The notes under the pieces were generated by a model that searched no databases, had not been told where the DNA came from, and saw only the letters and a list, made by a program, of their open reading frames with translations. 29,693 bases of DNA from CAZQCI01 sp964592255 (GTDB lineage Bacteria > UBA10199 > SBBF01). Positions 24,331-29,693 of the stretch are shown one piece after another. The stretch covers positions 1 through 29,693 of the forward strand of contig CAZQCI010000020.1 in the NCBI GenBank assembly GCA_964592255.1, written 5' to 3'. The position numbers and the translations under genes are program-made. Position 1 is the first letter of the stretch; every line of letters begins with the position of its first letter.

Positions 24331-25533
24331 ATGCATCCTATACAGCAATTAGAATCCCAATCCATCTACACCGTCTCCGAGGTGACCCGTGATTTGAAGG
24401 GGTTGTTGGAAGATAGCTTCAGCTCCCTTTGGATTTCTGGGGAAATCTCCAATTTTAAAAAAGCTACTTCTGGTCATTTTTATTTCACTCTCAAAGATGC
24501 CGGGGCGCAAATTGCGGCGGTGATGTTTCGTAATACCAATTATAAAATTCGTTTTGAGCCGGAAGATGGTTTGGAAATTCTTGTCCACGGACGCGTTACA
24601 GTTTACGAACCGCGTGGGCAATATCAAATTCTCATCGATACTATGGAGCCCAAAGGTTTGGGGGCTCTTCAATTGGCTTTCGATCAATTGAAAAAACGGT
24701 TGGAAGGGGAAGGATTATTTGACCCTGAGCATAAAAAACCTCTTCCTTATCTTCCGGAAAAAGTTGGCATTATCACGTCTGCCAAAGGGGCGGCGCTTCA
24801 TGATATGTTGACTATTTTAAAGCGACGTCATCCGGGGCTGTCCATTCTCGTCCATCCGGTTACTGTGCAAGGAGAGACAGCGGCCCCTGAAATTGCTGCC
24901 GCTATTTTAGCGATGAATGAGCGAGATGACATCGACGTGATCATTGTTGGTCGAGGCGGGGGATCGATGGAGGACTTATGGGCTTTTAACGAAGAGATGG
25001 TTGTGCGGGCTATTTTTGCGTCACGTCTTCCTATTGTTTCCGCTGTGGGGCATGAGACCGATTTTACCTTGGCTGATTTTGTGGCTGATTTGCGTGCGCC
25101 AACGCCTTCGGCTGCGGCCGAACTGGTAGTGCCGGAGCGGGAAGCTCTTTTACTTCACATTCAAGAAGTGAGACTTAGGCTGGAGCAATTATCGTGGCGT
25201 TACTTTTCTTTGCTTCGTGAACGCCTGGACTTTCTTAAAAAACGGTTAAAACATCCACGTCGCGTGCTGGAAGATTTGCGGCTTAAACTGGATGATGTTT
25301 CCGAACGTTTAGCCAAAATTCTTCACCATTTTCTTCACAACAAACGTTTGGAGCTTAAAGGCTTGTCCCAACATTTATCTGCCGTGTCTCCTTTAGAAAT
25401 CTTAAAGCGCGGGTATAGTATTGTTTATCCGCTAGACGGAAAAAGACCCCTTCGATCCTCTGATCATGTAAAATCGGGTGATGAATTAAAAATTAAATTA
25501 CTTCAAGGAGATTTGAAAGTGAGGGTTGTCTAG
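24331..25533 (+). CDS. xseA: exodeoxyribonuclease VII large subunit
   Basis: A 400-residue catalytic subunit of ExoVII, which degrades single-stranded DNA from both ends. An N-terminal OB fold (about 11-105, SSLWISGEISNF to GQYQILIDTM) precedes the nuclease domain, with LPEKVGIITSAKGAA, VGRGGGSMEDLWAFNEE (206-222) and GHETDFTLADFVADLRAPTP (240-259). A coiled coil follows (about 270-350), and the C-terminal segment has ILKRGYSIV. The small subunit xseB is encoded about 3.5 kb away on the other strand. No Shine-Dalgarno; a dispersed repeat ends about 10 bp upstream. Confidence 0.95.
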   Translation: MHPIQQLESQSIYTVSEVTRDLKGLLEDSFSSLWISGEISNFKKATSGHFYFTLKDAGAQIAAVMFRNTNYKIRFEPEDGLEILVHGRVTVYEPRGQYQILIDTMEPKGLGALQLAFDQLKKRLEGEGLFDPEHKKPLPYLPEKVGIITSAKGAALHDMLTILKRRHPGLSILVHPVTVQGETAAPEIAAAILAMNERDDIDVIIVGRGGGSMEDLWAFNEEMVVRAIFASRLPIVSAVGHETDFTLADFVADLRAPTPSAAAELVVPEREALLLHIQEVRLRLEQLSWRYFSLLRERLDFLKKRLKHPRRVLEDLRLKLDDVSERLAKILHHFLHNKRLELKGLSQHLSAVSPLEILKRGYSIVYPLDGKRPLRSSDHVKSGDELKIKLLQGDLKVRVV

Positions 25534-25562
25534 TTGACATTTTTGAAATTAGAATCTAAAAT
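25534..25562 (+). promoter_or_regulatory. near-consensus sigma70-type promoter for the toxin-antitoxin operon
   Basis: TTGACA (25534-25539), a 17-bp spacer and TAAAAT (25557-25562) form the best promoter in the window. It starts on the base after the xseA stop codon. Transcription would begin near 25569, only about 3 nt before the antitoxin ATG, so the message is probably leaderless or nearly so. Confidence 0.8.
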
Positions 25563-25568
25563 AGACTC

Positions 25569-25583
25569 ATTATGAATCATAAT
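25569..25583 (+). promoter_or_regulatory. palindromic operator over the antitoxin start codon
   Basis: ATTATGA-A-TCATAAT is a perfect 7-bp inverted repeat with a single central base. It covers the expected transcription start and the ATG of the antitoxin. RHH-type antitoxins usually repress their own operon at such sites, so autoregulation is the natural inference. Confidence 0.6.
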
Positions 25584-25844
25584 TTGAATCAAAAACTATT
25601 TCAAATGACCCTACGGGGCTTGCCTTTTGAACTGATACAGTCTTTCAAAAAAGAGGCGAAGGCTAAAAAAATGAGTTTAAACCAGGTGTTATTGGAGCGA
25701 CTTTTACCTCCGGCTGAAAAATCCCGGGAAGGGGCGTGCGCTGAATTGATGGATTTAGCCGGTACCTGGGATGAAAAAAGAGCTCGTGATTTTTCAAAAT
25801 CTATTCAACATCACAGAAAAATTGATGAGGAACTTTGGAAATGA
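25572..25844 (+). CDS. RHH-type antitoxin of a VapBC/FitAB-like pair
   Basis: A 90-residue protein. Residues 9-45 (QMTLRGLPFEL, KKMSLNQVLLERLL) fit a ribbon-helix-helix DNA-binding fold; the C-terminal part (DLAGTWDEKRARDFSK to EELWK) matches the toxin-binding tails of FitA-like antitoxins. It should neutralise the PIN toxin and repress the operon. The toxin gene begins within its stop codon (ATGA, 4-nt overlap). No Shine-Dalgarno is present, in line with the leaderless promoter. Confidence 0.85.
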   Translation: MNHNLNQKLFQMTLRGLPFELIQSFKKEAKAKKMSLNQVLLERLLPPAEKSREGACAELMDLAGTWDEKRARDFSKSIQHHRKIDEELWK

Positions 25845-26245
25845 AAAAGATTTTTTTGGATACCTCAGCCTATTCTGCTTTCAAAAGAAAAAATGAAGAT
25901 GCTCTTGAAGTCATTCGTCAGGCTGACCAAGTTTGTTTGAATCCTGTTGTAGTGGGGGAGTTGTTGTCAGGGTTTGATCGGGGAAATTATGCTCGTCAAA
26001 ATCGGGCTGAACTTTCTGACTTTTTAAATCGCACTGTTGTTACGGTTTTTCCAATAACTAACGAAACCTCCGAGCGTTATTCCATTATCATTAATCATCT
26101 TAGAAAAAAAGGAACTCCGATCAGTACAAGCGACTTGTGGATTGCAGCAAGTGTTTTAGAAACAGGAACGTTTCTCCTTACGGCTGATACGGATTTTCAG
26201 AAATTGGAATTGATTCCTTCCCTCATTATTAAAGCCCAGGCCTGA
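25841..26245 (+). CDS. vapC: PIN-domain ribonuclease toxin, VapC type
   Basis: A 134-residue PIN domain. The acidic metal-binding residues expected for VapC are visible: Asp7 (FLDTSAY), Glu40 (VVVGELLSGF), Asp98 (STSDLWIAA) and Asp116 (LLTADTDF). VapC toxins cleave tRNA or rRNA when released from the antitoxin. I start at the ATG that overlaps the antitoxin stop by ATGA rather than an in-frame TTG 6 nt earlier. The last 49 bp overlap the convergent RuBisCO-like gene on the other strand. Confidence 0.9.
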   Translation: MKKIFLDTSAYSAFKRKNEDALEVIRQADQVCLNPVVVGELLSGFDRGNYARQNRAELSDFLNRTVVTVFPITNETSERYSIIINHLRKKGTPISTSDLWIAASVLETGTFLLTADTDFQKLELIPSLIIKAQA

Positions 26246-27447
26246 TGCAGACTTTTAGCGCCCCCGCGTGGGCCTTGGGGATGATTGTAAACCCCACGAC
26301 CACAGATGAAGCCAAAGTCGGTATGCCCTATTTTATCGAAAGTGGGTTTAAGCGTAACAGCAGAGTCGCTGCCACCGGGAATTGGAAGAGCTGCTTTGAT
26401 AGGACCCATAGGTTCTAGGCAGGCGTTGATATTTTTAATCACGGCTTCATCCGTCATAAACATCCGCTCACCGAAACCTGGCATGATGATGGCGTCACAG
26501 CCAGCCAAGCGTTGCAGTTTAACAAAGACCACGCTTTCAATTCCAAAATGCGGCATACGGTCGTAAAGGGCTTGTCCTGTAAAATGTCCGAAGAGAGGAA
26601 TTTTGGAAATTTTTCGGATCGCCCGTAAACTGCTCATGCCGGTAAAAAAACCGTTGATCATGACGGCACTCGTTCCCGCTTTGACCGCTTGACGGTAGAG
26701 TAAGGGAATACGGTCTACTTCATCGGTAATATTGGTTAAAAACATTTTTGGTTGTTGAGTTAGCTTTTCTGCTTGTTTTCGGCGAGTCGCACATGTGCGT
26801 ACTCGTTTTTCCAAAGGAGACCAATCGATGTCTGCCAGCATTTCATCATCCTTGGCGATGTCGAGGCCTCCCATCCAACTTTCAAAAGCAAGTTCCGCAA
26901 ATTCAGTAGGATTAAGACCTATATTGGGTTTGACCACCCCTAGAAAGAAAGGCCTGTTTTTTACTTTTAACATTTGGCGCAATCCTTTGATTCCAAATTG
27001 CGGGCCTTGGAATTTTTTAAGAAACGGTACAGGAAAATGAATATCCGTAATTTTAAGTGTTTCTACCCCTGGGCAATAAAAAGCGCCTTCACCAGCTAGG
27101 GCGCTGAGTAAATTGGGGATACGGTCCCCGAAATTGGCGTAAGGGTGGGCGATTTGCGCTTTACATTGAAAAAAACGCGCGGCTTGAATGGGCCGTGAAG
27201 TAAAGCGTGGTGTGGTGGATTCGGATAAAATTTCCAAAGATACTGTTTTAGCTCCAAATTTTTTTCGTAAATCTTCTGCTACTCCAGGTCGGCTCCATTG
27301 AGCCGTACTTTGTTCCGAACATAATTGGGCGCAAGCGAGTTTGGGGTCGATGGAGGTTTCAAATAAATAGTCGAAGAGAAGGTAGTTTTGTTGTTTTAAC
27401 TCTGAAAGTTTGGCGAAAAAACCGGGGATGTCTTCGGGTGTAAGCAT
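26197..27447 (-). CDS. RuBisCO-like protein (form IV)
   Basis: A 416-residue RuBisCO superfamily member. The metal/carbamate loop GGLDIAKDDE (193-202) keeps the equivalents of Lys201, Asp203 and Glu204, and Lys173 (VVKPNIGL) matches Lys175. Several carboxylase residues are replaced: Lys177 position is Asn175, HR after strand 5 becomes GHF (His288), and the loop 6 region reads PGFGERMF with no lysine. It should therefore act as an enolase or isomerase on a sulphur-sugar phosphate or similar compound, not fix CO2. Subgroup cannot be fixed by eye. It lies downstream of xseB-ispA-yjbQ on the same strand, 79 bp after yjbQ. Its 3' end overlaps vapC by 49 bp. Confidence 0.88.
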   Translation of the reverse strand: MLTPEDIPGFFAKLSELKQQNYLLFDYLFETSIDPKLACAQLCSEQSTAQWSRPGVAEDLRKKFGAKTVSLEILSESTTPRFTSRPIQAARFFQCKAQIAHPYANFGDRIPNLLSALAGEGAFYCPGVETLKITDIHFPVPFLKKFQGPQFGIKGLRQMLKVKNRPFFLGVVKPNIGLNPTEFAELAFESWMGGLDIAKDDEMLADIDWSPLEKRVRTCATRRKQAEKLTQQPKMFLTNITDEVDRIPLLYRQAVKAGTSAVMINGFFTGMSSLRAIRKISKIPLFGHFTGQALYDRMPHFGIESVVFVKLQRLAGCDAIIMPGFGERMFMTDEAVIKNINACLEPMGPIKAALPIPGGSDSAVTLKPTFDKIGHTDFGFICGRGVYNHPQGPRGGAKSLHQAWALIMREGINSNF

Positions 27448-27488
27448 GGATAAAAAGGATACCTTAAGCCTGTTGAAGAGGTAGCCTC

Positions 27489-27526
27489 ATGGTTCGAGAA
27501 GCCACGCTGTGGCAAGCTCAGGTCCA
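27489..27526. repeat. dispersed palindromic element between yjbQ and the RuBisCO-like gene
   Basis: It begins ATGGTTCGA as in the block at 21428, holds hairpin GCCAC-GCT-GTGGC (27500-27512), then CAAGCTCAGGTCC. It looks like a diverged or interrupted copy of the same family and abuts the yjbQ stop codon. Confidence 0.55.
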
Positions 27527-27946
27527 TTAATGTCCCAAAAAAGTAAGTTGGACTTCTCTTTTAGGCCTGGGGCCATCCAGTTCTATGAAAAAAATAGACT
27601 GCCATGTTCCCAATTGTAGTTTGCCTCCGGAGACAACCAATGTTTCGGAGGAGTTCATAAAATATTTCAGTAAATGGCTGTGAGCGTTGGGACGTCCATC
27701 AACGGCTGAGTGATCGTGATGATAATTTTTTCCAGCCGGGGCCATTTTTTGAAGAAACGTTTGAAAGTCTTTTTCTAATTCTTGGCATTTTTCGTTGATG
27801 CACACGGCTCCTGTTGTATGCAGGCACGAAACCACCAAAAGACCATCCTGGGTTTTTTGATGGGCGCAAAATTCTTGAATACGCTCTGTGATGTCGATCA
27901 GCTCTAGTGGTTTTTCAGATTTAAGAGTAAGAGTTGTCTGCTTCAT
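27527..27946 (-). CDS. yjbQ: YjbQ family protein (UPF0047)
   Basis: A 139-residue protein. Conserved UPF0047 motifs are present in order: HTTGAVCINE (43-52), YHHD (75-78), NAHSHLL (87-93) and GTWQSIFFIELDGPRPKREV (113-132); His residues form the presumed active pocket. Some members show weak thiamine-phosphate synthase activity, but the true role is unclear. Its ATG overlaps the ispA stop by 4 nt (ATGA), which implies translational coupling. There is no link to thiamine genes in the window. Confidence 0.9.
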   Translation of the reverse strand: MKQTTLTLKSEKPLELIDITERIQEFCAHQKTQDGLLVVSCLHTTGAVCINEKCQELEKDFQTFLQKMAPAGKNYHHDHSAVDGRPNAHSHLLKYFMNSSETLVVSGGKLQLGTWQSIFFIELDGPRPKREVQLTFLGH

Positions 27947-28875
27947 TTTTTTCTATCCACAATATATTCGGCAATGGCCCTCAGCGGATCGGCTTCAGGA
28001 CCAAAATCGCGTAAGGCACCCAGGGCTTCATTTTTACAATTTTGAGCGGCTTGTTTAGCACCGTCTAAACCTAAAAGAGCCGGGTAGGTTGATTTATTGT
28101 TATCCACATCACTGCCGATGTCTTTTCCAATTTCTGCTCCACCTTCAATATCCAAAATATCATCAGCAATTTGAAAAGCCAGTCCGATAGATTCGCCGTA
28201 ACGTTCTAAGCTGATGATTTTTTCAACTGATGAGGTGGCCAGCTTAGCTCCACTCACTACAGAGGCCGTGATGAGGCATCCTGTTTTTAACCGATGCAAT
28301 TGCTGCAATGTTTTAAGGTCAATCTTTTTCCCTTGAGGCGTTGACCCGTGGGTCGTAGACCCCGCTGACTCCATGTCCACGACCTGGCCACCCACCATGC
28401 CTACGGATCCAGTGGCTAGAGCAATGTCTCGAATGACTTCCAATAATTTTTGAGGGTTGTCACAGGTGTTACCCATTTGTCCTAAAACTACAAAGGCTTG
28501 GGCGACTAAGCCATCTCCGGCTAAGATGGCTATGGCTTCACCAAATACTTTATGGTTTGTAGGCAGCCCCCGGCGTAGGTTGTCGTCATCCATCGCAGGC
28601 AGGTCATCGTGAATGAGCGAAAACGTGTGGATCATTTCTAAAGCGCATGCCACAGGGAGTACAGCTCTACGGCCCCCGCCGCAGGCTTCTGATCCGGCCA
28701 GGCACAGAATAGGGCGTATACGTTTGCCACCGGCCATAAGAGAGTAACGCATGGCTTCGTGAATTTTGGGGGGATAGACTTCTTTTTTAGGAAGTGAATT
28801 TTCAAGCGCCGATTCGATAAGGCTTTGGCAATCTCTAAAATAGGCTTGAAGGTCGAAGGCTGATTTAGTCGTCAT
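27943..28875 (-). CDS. ispA: polyprenyl diphosphate synthase (geranyl/farnesyl type)
   Basis: A 310-residue trans-prenyltransferase that condenses isopentenyl diphosphate with allylic diphosphates. First Asp-rich motif DDLPAMD (90-96) in HDDLPAMDDDNLRRG, GGQVVDM (162-168), KTGCLITAS (197-205) and second motif DDILD (238-242) are all present. The two-residue insertion in the first motif (DDxxxxD) is the bacterial FPP synthase form. Its start overlaps the end of xseB by 11 nt. The xseB-ispA order is classical; dxs, which often follows, is not here. Confidence 0.93.
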   Translation of the reverse strand: MTTKSAFDLQAYFRDCQSLIESALENSLPKKEVYPPKIHEAMRYSLMAGGKRIRPILCLAGSEACGGGRRAVLPVACALEMIHTFSLIHDDLPAMDDDNLRRGLPTNHKVFGEAIAILAGDGLVAQAFVVLGQMGNTCDNPQKLLEVIRDIALATGSVGMVGGQVVDMESAGSTTHGSTPQGKKIDLKTLQQLHRLKTGCLITASVVSGAKLATSSVEKIISLERYGESIGLAFQIADDILDIEGGAEIGKDIGSDVDNNKSTYPALLGLDGAKQAAQNCKNEALGALRDFGPEADPLRAIAEYIVDRKK

Positions 28876-29095
28876 GATTTTCTTCCTTCAAGTTATTTTT
28901 ATTGCTGGTTAAAATTTCCACTTTGCCTTCGGCTTCTCCTAATTTTTCTTCGCAAAAACGGATGAGTTCCATTCCTTCTTCAAAAGTTTTTAACGATTCT
29001 TCTAGAGGTAAATCCCCTTCTTCAAGAGCGTGGATCATTTTGTCCAATTTTTCCATGGCCGTTTCAAATTTGAGTTTTTTGGAAGGGGCTGACAT
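28865..29095 (-). CDS. xseB: exodeoxyribonuclease VII small subunit
   Basis: A 76-residue helical protein, close to the usual ~80. FETAMEKLDKMIHALEEGDLPLEESL matches the XseB family, and the C-terminus is acidic. I start at the ATG at 29095 (MSAPSKKLKF). The longer frame from 29167 begins with a GTG inside a palindromic repeat and would add 24 residues not found in the family. It binds XseA, whose gene lies on the other strand at 24331. It overlaps ispA by 11 nt. Confidence 0.9.
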   Translation of the reverse strand: MSAPSKKLKFETAMEKLDKMIHALEEGDLPLEESLKTFEEGMELIRFCEEKLGEAEGKVEILTSNKNNLKEENHDD

Positions 29096-29100
29096 GCGCT

Positions 29101-29130
29101 GAGATAACCCGAAAATTAAGCCAGTGTCAA
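29101..29130 (-). promoter_or_regulatory. possible promoter for the xseB-ispA-yjbQ row
   Basis: The minus strand has a perfect TTGACA (29130-29125) and, 18 bp later, TATCTC (29106-29101), a weak -10 ending 5 nt before the chosen xseB ATG. As with the antitoxin, the message would be nearly leaderless. The weak -10 keeps confidence low. Confidence 0.35.
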
Positions 29131-29162
29131 CTTGTGCGATGATGAGGTAGTGGAGCGGCAAT

Positions 29163-29187
29163 GTCACCCCGGGCTCGACCCGGGGTC
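29163..29187. repeat. hairpin half of the GTGACG-family element
   Basis: GTCACCCC, perfect stem CCCCGGG-CTCGA-CCCGGGG (29167-29185) and GTCC follow the same plan, in inverted orientation, as 20617-20643 and 11480-11504. It explains the false GTG start upstream of xseB. Confidence 0.7.
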
Positions 29188-29275
29188 CATCTGGTTAAAT
29201 AGACCTTGGTTGGTCCTGATGTGGGGCACTTTGGAGAATATGTGATTTCATTTTAATTTGAATAACTCCCCTGGC

Positions 29276-29345
29276 CTCCTCCTCGCGGAAGCGGGAATCC
29301 AGTCTTTTCAAGAACTTCTGGATTCCCGTTTTCGTGGGGATGACA
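29276..29345. repeat. palindromic element with GGGAATCCAG/CTGGATTCCC arms
   Basis: A 10-bp perfect inverted repeat (29293-29302 and 29318-29327) extends outward with few mismatches (GCGGAAGCGG against CCGTTTTCGT). It ends GGGGATGACA, which is the complement of the GTCATCCCC ends common to such dispersed elements. Together with the previous repeat it accounts for much of the 327-bp space between xseB and the last gene; the remainder shows nothing recognisable. Confidence 0.7.
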
Positions 29346-29422
29346 ATTTTGAAGAACTAATCGCGTAAGGTAAATTATTAATTCAGTGGAACTGGATTTT
29401 GTAATTGGTGAGTTTGTTGGCG

Positions 29423-29693
29423 CTATTGTTCGTGTTCTATTTTTAAACGTTTGTTTTCTTCCAGCATATCATTGGGGTTAGGGGAGGGTTGAGTTGGTTG
29501 TTCCAAAATGGGTTCTGGTTTTCTATCTTGTACGGGCTCGGAAGGCGGTGCCGTAGTGATGGAGGGTGTTTCCATCACGCTGTTTTGGGGAACAAAGCTT
29601 TGGTAGAGTGTATGCCCGATAATGCCGATGTAGATGAGTGTTATTAAAAGACTGATGATAGCGAAAATTTTTATTTTTGGTTTTAAAGTTGGA
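29423..29693 (-). CDS. C-terminal part of a small single-pass membrane protein (5' end outside window)
   Basis: The minus strand is open from the window edge to TAG at 29425-29423, giving 89 codons. It begins with Lys-rich PTLKPKIKIF, then one hydrophobic helix (FAIISLLITLIYIGII), then a Pro/Glu/Gln-rich tail (ITTAPPSEPVQDRKPEP, ending ENKRLKIEHEQ). Probably an inner-membrane protein with a disordered tail. I recognise no family. The codon pattern and membrane helix support it as real. Confidence 0.6.
   Translation of the reverse strand, partial: PTLKPKIKIFAIISLLITLIYIGIIGHTLYQSFVPQNSVMETPSITTAPPSEPVQDRKPEPILEQPTQPSPNPNDMLEENKRLKIEHEQ

Noticed and set aside
26197..27447. Genuine CO2-fixing RuBisCO large subunit
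   Set aside because: The Lys177 equivalent is Asn and the loop 6 lysine and nearby histidines are missing, so it is a form IV RuBisCO-like protein.
29096..29167. 24-residue N-terminal extension of XseB from a GTG
   Set aside because: The GTG is part of a repeat hairpin, and the XseB family starts near the internal ATG.
2098..29345. CRISPR array
   Set aside because: The repeats are dispersed singly between genes, are palindromic and of several families, and lack regular spacers or cas genes.

Overview
This 29.7 kb window is a dense, moderately AT-rich chromosomal segment of a Gram-negative bacterium. Evidence for two membranes is a TonB-dependent receptor, a TonB protein, a lipoprotein signal peptide and a periplasmic HtrA protease. 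The mix of a DUF1844 protein, ClpB, an Rsm22-type methyltransferase and GshB fits an uncultivated lineage of the former Deltaproteobacteria (Bdellovibrio/Myxococcus relatives), but that placement is an inference of low certainty. A run of 10 Ns at 14145-14154 shows that this is a draft scaffold.

Layout. 1-127: 5' part of a lipoprotein gene (minus). 247-4773: DUF1844 protein, HtrA/DegP protease and ClpB (plus), a protein-quality-control block. 4770-16537: the unusual core. It has three tandem minus-strand paralogues of long, mostly helical proteins (A, B, C) and, divergently, a 1251-residue protein (D) followed 7 bp later by a circularly permuted-looking ATP-grasp protein. A, B, C and D differ in their main bodies, but all end in a similar helical module of about 60 residues plus a hydrophobic C-terminal tail. 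B and C share the last ~300 bp at about 89% DNA identity. This looks like an undescribed multi-protein system with a common C-terminal sorting or assembly tag. C appears to carry a frameshift near its 5' end.

16646-22039: vitamin B12- or siderophore-type uptake: TonB-dependent receptor, periplasmic binding protein, FecCD-type permease, ATPase and a TonB-like energiser. 22058-24251: Rsm22-like methyltransferase with four cysteines suited to an Fe-S cluster, then glutathione synthase. 24331-25533: xseA. 25572-26245: a VapBC-type toxin-antitoxin pair with a near-consensus promoter and a palindromic operator over the start codon. 26197-29095 (minus): xseB-ispA-yjbQ, translationally coupled, followed by a RuBisCO-like protein gene that sits near the place where dxs often follows ispA in other bacteria. 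29423-29693: 3' end of a small single-pass membrane protein gene.

Intergenic space is largely filled by palindromic repeat elements of at least four families (2098-2180, 11433-11504, 16564-16645, 18618-18705, 20546-20643, 21428-21452, 24243-24321, 27489-27526, 29163-29187, 29276-29345). Several abut or enter genes: one copy supplies the first codons of the TonB-like gene and another supplies the stop codon of gshB. Many starts lack a clear Shine-Dalgarno sequence. No rRNA, tRNA, CRISPR array, prophage or transposase gene was seen.
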